Source of the DNA: JBNJEM01 sp051745935
GTDB taxonomy: Bacteria > Planctomycetota > Planctomycetia > Pirellulales > Pirellulaceae
Length of the DNA stretch: 6,050 bases
Reading direction: 5' to 3'
Assembly (NCBI GenBank): GCA_051745935.1
Contig: JBNJEM010000500.1
Coordinates: 1-6,050, forward strand
A program made the position numbers and the translations under genes. This document shows, piece by piece, positions 1-5,965 of the stretch (its first letter is position 1; every line of letters starts with the position of its first letter). The notes beneath the pieces were generated by a model. It did not search any database and was not told where the DNA came from. It saw nothing but the letters and a program-made list of their open reading frames with translations.

Positions 1-511
1 CCGCCCGTTCAAAACTCACGCGGCAGGAGCCAAAAGCCTGCCGCACGAGTTCATGGTTTTGAAATAGGCGCTGGGATGAGATGAGCCGGGGGCCGGTTGG
101 GACCAACAGTCCGACTTGATCGCCCGGACCAAGTTCGTCCAGCACCTGACGGGTCGCGGAAGTCACCCGATCGAAGCGGCGTCCGTTTTGATCGGTCGTG
201 GCCATGCTGCCGGAATTGTCGAGGATCACGACAACCGCTTTGGAGGCGTGGTTGCCGAACCATTGCTGCAGCCAATGGAGGGCCGGGCGAGCCAACGCGA
301 TCGCGATCAGCACCAGCGCGGCGACGCGCAGCAGCAACAACAAGAGGTCGTGCACGTGCTTCCGCCGCCGCGTCTTCTCGACACTGGCCCGCAGGAATCG
401 CAGCGTACTGAAGGGCGCCACCGGCGCTTTCTGCCGGTTGATCATGTGCAGCACGACGGGAATTGCTCCGGCCGCCATTCCCCACAGAAAAAGTGCGGTG
501 CCAAACGTCAT
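1..511 (-). CDS. BatA-like protein, aerotolerance N-terminal domain plus VWA (3' end beyond window)
   Basis: The first 170 codons are visible; the frame is still open at position 1, so the C-terminal part lies outside the window. Residues 5-22 and 55-75 are hydrophobic and probably span the membrane. Between them lies the typical BatA block: a proline and a His-Met-Ile after the first helix, PFSTLRFLRAS (33-43), a basic stretch KTRRRKHVHD (46-55), then the leucine-rich helix ending in ALARPAL (72-78). This is followed by a VWA domain with MIDAS motif D98-N-S100-G-S102. The family anchors a metal-binding VWA domain at the inner membrane and is linked to MoxR ATPases; planctomycete members usually run to several hundred residues. 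The ATG at 509-511 overlaps the DUF58 stop codon by 4 bp (ATGA), and a GGAG sits 6 nt upstream, so the start is well supported. The family call is strong; its exact role is unknown. Confidence 0.93.
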   Translation of the reverse strand, partial: MTFGTALFLWGMAAGAIPVVLHMINRQKAPVAPFSTLRFLRASVEKTRRRKHVHDLLLLLLRVAALVLIAIALARPALHWLQQWFGNHASKAVVVILDNSGSMATTDQNGRRFDRVTSATRQVLDELGPGDQVGLLVPTGPRLISSQRLFQNHELVRQAFGSCRVSFERA

Positions 512-1437
512 AGCCCACTCCGCTTTGACAGGTACCGAGACAGCATGAAATCGTAAGGAACCGCGGTATGGGTCACCACGTAGTCGATCTGGCACTCATT
601 GCAGCTTTTCCGGTAGCCGTCAATGAACCGACCGATCCGCTGGAGATACTCTTCACGTACGAAGGCGGGGTCAACCTGCAACTGCTCACCGGTTTCCATG
701 TCGACGAACCGCATGGTTTCCCGGAAAGGAAACTCCAATTCCGCCTTGTCGAAGACATTGAATATCATGACATCGTGGCGCCGGTGACGAAAATGATGAA
801 GGGCTCGAATCACCGCGTCCGGGTCATCGTACAGGTCACTGATCAGCACGATCAGGCAGCGACGCTTGAACCGTTCAGCCAACCGATGCAGGGTATCCGC
901 GACGTGCGTCTCTTGCCGCTCCACGCCGTCCGCTTTCGATTCCAGGTTTCCCGCCAGCGATTCCAGTTGTCGCATCATCTCACCAAAGTGGCGAGCGGAC
1001 GTGCGGCAAGGCATGTCCAGTTGTATCTGTTGGTCGAAGGCGGTCAGTCCCACCGCGTCTTGCTGGCGCGCCATGAGGCAGGCCAACACCGCCGTCAAGT
1101 AAGAGCCATATTGAAACTTAGTCAAGCTTTCCCCGGAGTGATACATCATGGAACGGCTGGCGTCCAAAACGATCTGGGCCCGAAGGTTGGTCTCCTCCTC
1201 GTACTGCTTCACGTACAAGCGGTCGGTGCGCGCCAGCATGCGCCAGTCGAGGTGGCGAATGTTGTCGCCGGCCGCGTAGTTTCGATGCTCCGCGAACTCT
1301 ATGCTGAACCCCTTGTACGGACTCCTGTGCAAGCCGGTAATGAAGCCCTCCACGACCCCTCGCGCCATCACGGTCAGGTTCTTAACCCGCTGTAGCGCGG
1401 CGGGATCGAGAAAACGATAGCCGGAATTCGCGGTCAT
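508..1437 (-). CDS. DUF58 domain protein (MoxR-associated VWA-like)
   Basis: A 309-residue soluble protein with no signal peptide or membrane segment, a normal length for the family. The DUF58 signature is clear at residues 43-65: GFSIEFAEHRNYAAGDNIR followed by HLDW. Then come AR (69-70), the VKQYEEE segment (76-82) and a VWA-like MIDAS motif D92-A-S94-R-S96-M. A second strand with LISDLYDD (198-205) matches the later VWA acidic loop. DUF58 proteins normally work with a MoxR AAA+ ATPase and membrane VWA proteins. A longer frame exists upstream to 1500, but I chose the ATG at 1435-1437: it overlaps the previous stop by 4 bp (ATGA), has a strong GGAGGT upstream, and its N-terminus (MTANSGYRFLDP) leads straight into the family-like LDPAAL region. 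The gene sits between the VWA/GATase-like gene and the BatA-like gene, overlapping both. Family assignment is firm; the cellular client is unknown. Confidence 0.95.
   Translation of the reverse strand: MTANSGYRFLDPAALQRVKNLTVMARGVVEGFITGLHRSPYKGFSIEFAEHRNYAAGDNIRHLDWRMLARTDRLYVKQYEEETNLRAQIVLDASRSMMYHSGESLTKFQYGSYLTAVLACLMARQQDAVGLTAFDQQIQLDMPCRTSARHFGEMMRQLESLAGNLESKADGVERQETHVADTLHRLAERFKRRCLIVLISDLYDDPDAVIRALHHFRHRRHDVMIFNVFDKAELEFPFRETMRFVDMETGEQLQVDPAFVREEYLQRIGRFIDGYRKSCNECQIDYVVTHTAVPYDFMLSRYLSKRSGL
518..521 (-). promoter_or_regulatory. Shine-Dalgarno for the BatA-like gene
   Basis: GGAG on the minus strand lies 6 nt before the ATG at 511, inside the last codons of the DUF58 gene. With the ATGA overlap it fixes the start and suggests that ribosomes finishing the DUF58 gene re-initiate here. 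Confidence 0.7.
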
Positions 1438-3731
1438 CGCAGTTGATACCTCCGCCGCAAGAGCCATTCGAAGGTTACCACGCCCACGAACAAAACCCAC
1501 ATCACCGGGGGCCAGGCAAGCGAGACTTCTCGCCGCGCGCGTTGCCGCTCATGCCGTTCCTTGAGCAGCGTGGCCAACCGCTCAGCCAGCGAAACATGCA
1601 TGTACTCTCCTCCCGTTTCGTTTGCGATTTTGACCAGGGTTGCTTCATCCAAATCCAGCCGGTCAAATTCCAGGCTTGGCCGGCCGACATCGATTTCCAG
1701 TTCATCGGCGGCGAGCTCTTGGTCACCCACCTGGGCCCTTACGGAGATGGTATAGCGGCCAGAGCGAGATGGTCGGTAGGCGGCGGCATAGTGACCGGCT
1801 GGCCCCGCCTTGGCCGCCAGGGTCAAGGGATCCGCCGAGACGCCGGGGCCCTTAATCGTGGCCGTCACGTCCGCTTGCGTCGCCGCCGCCCCGTCCTCGC
1901 CACGCACCGTTGCCGATATGGTCACGTTCGCCTCCGGAGCGTAATACGATTTGTCGGTTGTCGCCGCTATCCCCGCTTCCGCGGCCATCGCTTCGTTTCG
2001 TCCAGCCAACCAACGGATGGTCTGGCCCCAGAACCGAAGAAACGGAGTCTTCTGGTCCATCATGCGCGGTCCCTGGTGCCACGTTCGCGTGGTGTCGGCC
2101 GTGAACACCGCCGTCCTCCCTTCCCCCACCCGCTGAATCGCCATCACGACCATCGGCGACTCGGCGACGGCAAGCTCGGGATGGACCAGCAGCACCGAAG
2201 CCCCCGGTTTGGCGGCGGCGACCTTCACGCATCCGTCCAAAGGCGGAAGACTGGCCTCCATCGCGTCATGGTCCGCCGCCGCGAAAAATTCAGCAATATT
2301 CGCGAAAATCGGGTGCCTCCGACCGCTGGCCGTCAGTCGTGGTTGGAATGGCTCCGTGGCCTGCCCCACCTCCTTGCCCCCCAGCCGCACCGGCAGCAAC
2401 TGCTCAACCACCGTCCCCGTGTAACCGCCGGGCCCCAGGCTATGGTACCCCCCAATCATCATGAATCCCGCGCCGTCATTCACGTGATCATGGATCAAGC
2501 GCGCCTTGGACTCCGGCAAATAACTCGCGCTCAGGTCCCCGATGAGGATGACATCGAACGATTCCAGCGTCCGTGAGTCATCGGGAATGCGGTCAAGTTC
2601 CAACCCGTCGATGTTCGTTCGCCGGACGAATTCGTTGGGCCGCGTTTGAACCAGCGCACAGAACTCGATGTTCGGATCCTTGGAAAGAAAACGCCCGACC
2701 AAGGCGCCATATTCCGATCGCAGGGTGCCCTCCACATACAACACGCGAATCCGCGCGTCCCGCACCAGCGCGCTGGTGGAACGACTGTTGTTCTGCGGTA
2801 TCTTTTCATCCGCCAGGCGCGGCACCTGGACCGTATACGTATGCAGCCCTTTTTCTTTGGGCACGAACTCGAACACAACCTCCTGCGCGCCCTCCACGTC
2901 ATCCAACACCAATTCCCGCTCGCAGACGGTTTTTTCGTCCTCAAGCAGTTCGACTCCAACCAGACGCCCGGGCATCCCCCGCGCTTCGACAAAACCGGTG
3001 ACGCGCGTCTTGTTTTCCACCGCCATCTGGTCCGGGCAGTCCACGTCCGTGACGCGAATATCGCGACGCATTGACCGATCATGCCGTGGATCACCGGTCC
3101 CGACCGTGACCACCCGGGTCCCCAAGCGGCGAGCAATCGCCACTGGGCTGCCCGCCGTGTTCTGGATACCATCAGAAATCAAAACCAGCGCCTCAATCGC
3201 TTGTCCAGAAGCACTTCGCTCGGCGGACAACAGCCCACGTGACAGCGACGTGGCTTCACCCTCGGCCTGAACACCGGCCAGTTCGCTCAAAGACTCAAGG
3301 TGTTGGGACCGATCGGAGAAGGCAACAAGCCGCAAGTCGTATATATCACGCAGTGCCGGCCACAATTGCCGCGCCTGGTCACACGCCTGTTCCCACCGAG
3401 TCCCCTCTTGAGCCGTGTCCGCAATCCCCATGGACGCCGAATTGTCCAGTGCAAATACCACTGTTTTTCGCTGCTTGACCTCCTGTTGAAAACTCAAGAC
3501 CGGCCGGAGCAATAGAAGCAAAACGATCCCGATCGCCAGCATGCGCAGCCCATAGAGGATTTTCCATTGCCGAGAGGGCAATGCCCAATACGCCTGGCGA
3601 TAAAACAAAGTGGTCAAAACCACCACCACGACCGCCAGCCCCCCCAGCACCAGGGCGGTGAACCCGGGAAACATGTCACCCACGCCAGGAACGAGCTCAT
3701 GCAGTATGGAATGGCATGAAAGATCGAACAT
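1434..3731 (-). CDS. Membrane protein with VWA and glutamine-amidotransferase-like domains
   Basis: A 765-residue predicted inner-membrane protein. Order of parts: membrane helices at about 24-44 and 60-80; a VWA domain at about 88-215 with MIDAS D96-N-S98-A-S100, a likely third ligand T161 and the SDG strand at 186-188; a beta-rich, CARDB/Ig-like stretch at about 225-316 ending in PQNNSRS; a class I GATase-like fold at about 328-578 (RVLYVEG at 329-335, DVILIGDLSASYLP at 393-406, GGYHSLGPGGY at 427-437, RTAVFTADTTRTWH at 539-552); a second Ig-like stretch at about 590-682; and a C-terminal helix at about 740-758 followed by RRRYQLR. The layout matches large membrane proteins of planctomycetes often annotated as glutamine amidotransferase. 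The nucleophile-elbow region has no cysteine, so amidotransferase activity is unlikely. The ATG at 3729-3731 has GGAG 5 nt upstream. It is the first gene of the three-gene operon, and its stop overlaps the DUF58 start. Confidence 0.93.
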   Translation of the reverse strand: MFDLSCHSILHELVPGVGDMFPGFTALVLGGLAVVVVVLTTLFYRQAYWALPSRQWKILYGLRMLAIGIVLLLLLRPVLSFQQEVKQRKTVVFALDNSASMGIADTAQEGTRWEQACDQARQLWPALRDIYDLRLVAFSDRSQHLESLSELAGVQAEGEATSLSRGLLSAERSASGQAIEALVLISDGIQNTAGSPVAIARRLGTRVVTVGTGDPRHDRSMRRDIRVTDVDCPDQMAVENKTRVTGFVEARGMPGRLVGVELLEDEKTVCERELVLDDVEGAQEVVFEFVPKEKGLHTYTVQVPRLADEKIPQNNSRSTSALVRDARIRVLYVEGTLRSEYGALVGRFLSKDPNIEFCALVQTRPNEFVRRTNIDGLELDRIPDDSRTLESFDVILIGDLSASYLPESKARLIHDHVNDGAGFMMIGGYHSLGPGGYTGTVVEQLLPVRLGGKEVGQATEPFQPRLTASGRRHPIFANIAEFFAAADHDAMEASLPPLDGCVKVAAAKPGASVLLVHPELAVAESPMVVMAIQRVGEGRTAVFTADTTRTWHQGPRMMDQKTPFLRFWGQTIRWLAGRNEAMAAEAGIAATTDKSYYAPEANVTISATVRGEDGAAATQADVTATIKGPGVSADPLTLAAKAGPAGHYAAAYRPSRSGRYTISVRAQVGDQELAADELEIDVGRPSLEFDRLDLDEATLVKIANETGGEYMHVSLAERLATLLKERHERQRARREVSLAWPPVMWVLFVGVVTFEWLLRRRYQLR
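1448..1453 (-). promoter_or_regulatory. Strong Shine-Dalgarno (GGAGGT) deciding the DUF58 start
   Basis: GGAGGT on the minus strand lies 10 nt before the ATG at 1437 and within the 3' end of the upstream gene. It favours this start over the in-frame start at 1500, which would overlap the upstream gene by 67 bp. Confidence 0.75.
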
Positions 3732-3736
3732 TGAAT

Positions 3737-3740
3737 CTCC
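3737..3740 (-). promoter_or_regulatory. Shine-Dalgarno for the VWA/GATase-like gene
   Basis: GGAG on the minus strand lies 5 nt before the ATG at 3731. It supports this start over the internal ATG that would begin at residue 20 (MFPGFTALV). Confidence 0.65.
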
Positions 3741-3806
3741 GTAACACTTTAGCCGTCCGAGGGAACGTTGTCGGGTAACCGTTCACGAGCAAAAGACTGA
3801 TATCCG

Positions 3807-3824
3807 CGGACGCTCGCACGTCCG
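3807..3824. repeat. Small inverted repeat (6-bp stem)
   Basis: cggacg (3807-3812) and cgtccg (3819-3824) pair perfectly around a 6-nt loop. It lies about 76 bp upstream of the VWA/GATase-like start. It could be an operator or leader hairpin, or merely another intergenic palindrome; the sequence alone does not decide. Confidence 0.45.
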
Positions 3825-3859
3825 TTGCACAAATTGAGGAAAGGCTTTTCGAGGTGAAA

Positions 3860-3975
3860 ATGCCACGGGCTTGTCCCGTGGTCCGTTACGTTCCACGCTA
3901 CCGACGGGCAGGCGTGGTGTGTCTGGCCGGTATGTAGCGGCGAGCGTGAACCACCACGGGACAAGCCCGTGGCAT
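3860..3975. repeat. REPIN-like element with perfect 23-bp inverted repeats
   Basis: The left arm (3860-3882) and right arm (3953-3975) are exact reverse complements over 23 bp and enclose a 70-bp core. Each arm has its own palindrome, ccacggg-cttgt-cccgtgg, with a 7-bp stem and 5-nt loop. Beyond the arms, the inner flanks are only loosely similar (both contain a gttc(c)acgct stretch reading inward). Two short palindromic units in inverted orientation spanning about 110 bp is the layout of a REPIN, which in other bacteria is mobilised by REP-associated tyrosine transposases (RAYTs). No transposase is in the window, and no target-site duplication is evident. It could also act as an mRNA-stabilising or transcription-attenuating hairpin. 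Confidence 0.85.
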
Positions 3976-4031
3976 CCATGGCGGCTTTGCATGTCCAGGT
4001 CATGTAGCGGCACCCGTGGCGGAATATGAGA

Positions 4032-4048
4032 GTCGCTATGATAGCGAC
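4032..4048. repeat. Small inverted repeat (7-bp stem, 3-nt loop)
   Basis: gtcgcta-tga-tagcgac is a perfect hairpin about 98 bp past the stop codon of the exported-protein gene. It may reduce read-through or protect the 3' end of that transcript. No T-run follows on either strand, so it is not called as a terminator. Confidence 0.5.
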
Positions 4049-4145
4049 GAGTGTAACGATCCCCCGGGCGAACCGCAGGCATTGATGCCTGATGGCCTCC
4101 CGCCCGCCAACCCTGATCACGCGACAATGATTGATGTTCCGATCC

Positions 4146-4760
4146 TTATCTCTTGTCCACCTCATTCTGCAGGGAGTCTTCCTGCTTCCTCAGCCGTTTC
4201 TTCGCTTCCTCCAAGGCATCGGGCCCGAGCTTGACGCGGCGCACGTAGACCAGTGACTCGAAATCCGCGCCGACAGGTCCCTTGTCCCGCTTGTGCAACA
4301 CGAATTTCTTCTTTTCCCGGCCGGCGCGTTCCAGATAGATCACCCCTGCCAAATCCCCTTCGATTTCGCGGCCATCGGTCAACGTAACGGTATGAACGTA
4401 GATTCTGGCCGGATAGCTTTGGCCGGTATATACTTTCTCACTATTGGCGCTCCCCCGAAAACGCCATTGCTTTTGCCGCCATTCCTTCTCCACCCGGCAC
4501 CGCACTTGTTTAATCTTTCGCAACGGGATTTCCCGTTGGCGTTCCAGCTTCCTGTCCGCGACCTTCAAACGCTTGTCGCGGGTCAAGTAAATATGCCCTG
4601 GAAGGATCGTGTCGTCGGACAGTTCAACGTAGCCTGGAATCGCGTCCTCTGGCACGCTTTGTCCGCCGCCAAACGGATTGATCGCGGGTGGGTCTTGCGC
4701 GAAGACATCGGAGGCCATCGGACCCGCGACAATCAGCAATATCGCAACATAATACCGCAT
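4146..4760 (-). CDS. Exported protein of unknown function
   Basis: A 204-residue protein whose family I do not recognise. Residues 1-21 look like a Sec signal peptide: MRYYV, a hydrophobic core AILLIVAGPMA and a V-F-A cleavage site before Q22. The mature part is basic and beta-rich. Two stretches resemble each other: residues 43-86 (GYVELSDDTILPGHIYL through REIPLRKIKQV) and 122-175 (HTVTLTDGREIEGD through FESLVYVRRV), each with a V-x-L-x-D-x-x-x-I-x-G pattern and a later hydrophobic strand, as in small beta-barrels. The C-terminus (about 178-204) is charged and probably helical. The ATG at 4760 places the signal peptide at the very start. A longer frame begins at a GTG at 4832, but that extension is encoded by a decayed REP palindrome and adds a non-signal-like leader. 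No clear Shine-Dalgarno precedes the ATG. It is 414 bp from the next gene, so it is probably a separate transcript. Confidence 0.8.
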   Translation of the reverse strand: MRYYVAILLIVAGPMASDVFAQDPPAINPFGGGQSVPEDAIPGYVELSDDTILPGHIYLTRDKRLKVADRKLERQREIPLRKIKQVRCRVEKEWRQKQWRFRGSANSEKVYTGQSYPARIYVHTVTLTDGREIEGDLAGVIYLERAGREKKKFVLHKRDKGPVGADFESLVYVRRVKLGPDALEEAKKRLRKQEDSLQNEVDKR

Positions 4761-4805
4761 GTTCTGGTTCACCCTAGCATTGTAAAAAAGTGCGACGGGA
4801 CACGG

Positions 4806-4829
4806 ATGCCACGCGGCTTGTCCCGGGGT
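4806..4829. repeat. Degenerate third copy of the REP palindrome
   Basis: This stretch matches the left arm at 3860-3882 with one inserted base and one substitution (ccacgcggcttgtcccgggg against ccacgggcttgtcccgtgg) and has the same orientation. It lies 45 bp upstream of the exported-protein ATG. Nearby cgggaca (4796-4802) pairs with tgtcccg (4819-4825), a 7-bp stem, so it may be the worn remnant of an inverted pair. Confidence 0.65.
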
Positions 4830-4898
4830 CACTCACGTTTCCTGCTATACTTGCCACGGTGCGACATCTCACATTGCATTAAAGCCTTAGGGCGTAAC

Positions 4899-4919
4899 AT
4901 GCGCGCATGGCGCGCGCAT
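4899..4919. repeat. GC-rich inverted repeat (8-bp stem, 5-nt loop)
   Basis: atgcgcgc (4899-4906) pairs with gcgcgcat (4912-4919) around atggc. It stands 139 bp upstream of the exported-protein gene. Function unknown; no T-run follows on either strand. Confidence 0.5.
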
Positions 4920-5757
4920 CCTTGACGTGAGCGACCAACGGGAGCGCACCATCCCTGTGCGGGGTCCCTATTTGGTTGGCGGCCCTGCCGCCTTAAGCCT
5001 GGCAAGACGTTCTCGACACACAAAAGCAGCTTTGTTTCCAGACGGAAGTCAAAAACACTTTGCAAAAGTCCGCAATCCTGGCGTTCGTTTCTCCACCCAT
5101 TCTCCGCAACCTTCACTGGCTCGGTCAACCGTGGCGGAGGCCGCCAGCGCACGCCCCGCCCGTTCCAGGTGCAACCTACTCCGGCACGGCATTCCTGACG
5201 AGCGGCTCCCGCCGGCACACAATGCATCAGGAACACCTGGCCCTCCGAGCCCAGCCCAGCCCATCTCTGGCCCCATGTCGGCCACGGGCATTCGCCGAAC
5301 ACGCGGCCGCGGCGTTCCAGAACCGGGCAAGTAACCCTCTATTCTCATTGTAACCATAATCGCTCATTTCGCGACCGACGACCGAGGGCGACTTGCTTCA
5401 TTTGTATCCGTTCACGGAATTTGGACTGAGGTTGCACTGATCGCTCCATTTTCCGTATATTTGCAGGCTACGAGCCAACCTCGTGTATTGAAAGGCTGCC
5501 ACGGCAAATGGCTGGGCCGGGAAGGTGCGATGTTGACACCCTGACTTCCCGTAGGCGGAGGGCAACAAACACTGTTGCCTTGCCGGGCGCTAACTTTGTG
5601 CCGTTTCGCAGCGGCAAACCAGTTGTTTTTGAAGGTAAGAGCATCTGGTCTTTCATGCTGCGCGCTCCCGGGGCTACGAGGAGAGCCGCCTCTACGATGA
5701 ACAACGGCGCTGCGGGTCCCTCGACGCCCGTGAACGCTTACCTTCATTTTACCGAAC

Positions 5758-5805
5758 CGCCAGCGGCCACTAAGGTCCCTTAGGTCCTTGATTCGCCAGC
5801 GGCCA
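5758..5805. repeat. 12-bp direct repeat cgccagcggcca, two copies
   Basis: Copies at 5758-5769 and 5794-5805 are identical and lie 36 bp apart. The DNA between them contains a smaller near-repeat (aaggtccctt then aggtcctt). It may be a trace of local duplication; no function is inferred. Confidence 0.5.
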
Positions 5806-5965
5806 GGACGCAAGACGCAATGGAATAGGTCACAAGGACTTGGAGTTTTTCCTTCCCTGAAACTGGTCCCGGGGAGTTTCACGGTTGTCGCACCGTTTGA
5901 TTTTCCGATGCTAACCCGTTCCCCGCCATCCAACGGCTTGTAACAAAACCTCAACGTTGCAAAAA

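Larger units (their letters stand above)
3732..4145. other. Repeat-rich intergenic spacer (414 bp)
   Basis: No convincing gene was found; the open frames on the minus strand run through palindromic repeats and have no recognisable domain. The stretch holds a small hairpin (3807-3824), the REPIN-like element (3860-3975), a second hairpin (4032-4048), and two direct copies of atgtagcggc (3932-3941 and 4002-4011). The promoter of the three-gene operon should lie here, nearest 3732-3860, but I see no convincing -35/-10 pair. No hairpin is followed by a T-run on the minus strand, so a classical intrinsic terminator after the exported-protein gene was not found. Confidence 0.8.

Noticed and set aside
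51..518. Minus-strand open frame of 155 codons in a different frame from the BatA-like gene
   Set aside because: Its translation is low-complexity and rich in Arg, Ala and Gly, while the overlapping frame from 511 encodes an unmistakable BatA N-terminus with a MIDAS motif.
568..1395. Plus-strand open frame of 275 codons antisense to DUF58
   Set aside because: It lies wholly opposite a gene with a clear family signature and has no recognisable domain; such antisense frames are common opposite GC-rich genes.
1443..2576. Plus-strand open frame of 377 codons antisense to the VWA/GATase-like gene
   Set aside because: Its product is rich in Arg, His and Pro with no domain, and it overlaps a well-supported gene.
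4032..4048. Intrinsic terminator for the exported-protein gene
   Set aside because: The hairpin is perfect but short and AT-mixed, and no T-run follows it on the minus strand.
3749..4165. Minus-strand frames of 114-138 codons in the spacer
   Set aside because: They run through both arms of the REPIN-like element and other palindromes; their translations contain repeat-derived peptides and no domain.
4761..4832. In-frame N-terminal extension of the exported protein from a GTG at 4832
   Set aside because: The extension is encoded by a decayed REP palindrome and would bury the signal peptide 24 residues from the N-terminus.
4927..5334. Plus-strand open frame of 135 codons, with overlapping minus-strand frames at 4829-5302 and 5049-5357
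   Set aside because: These are low-complexity products rich in Arg, Pro and Ala with no domain; several overlapping frames on both strands indicate chance.
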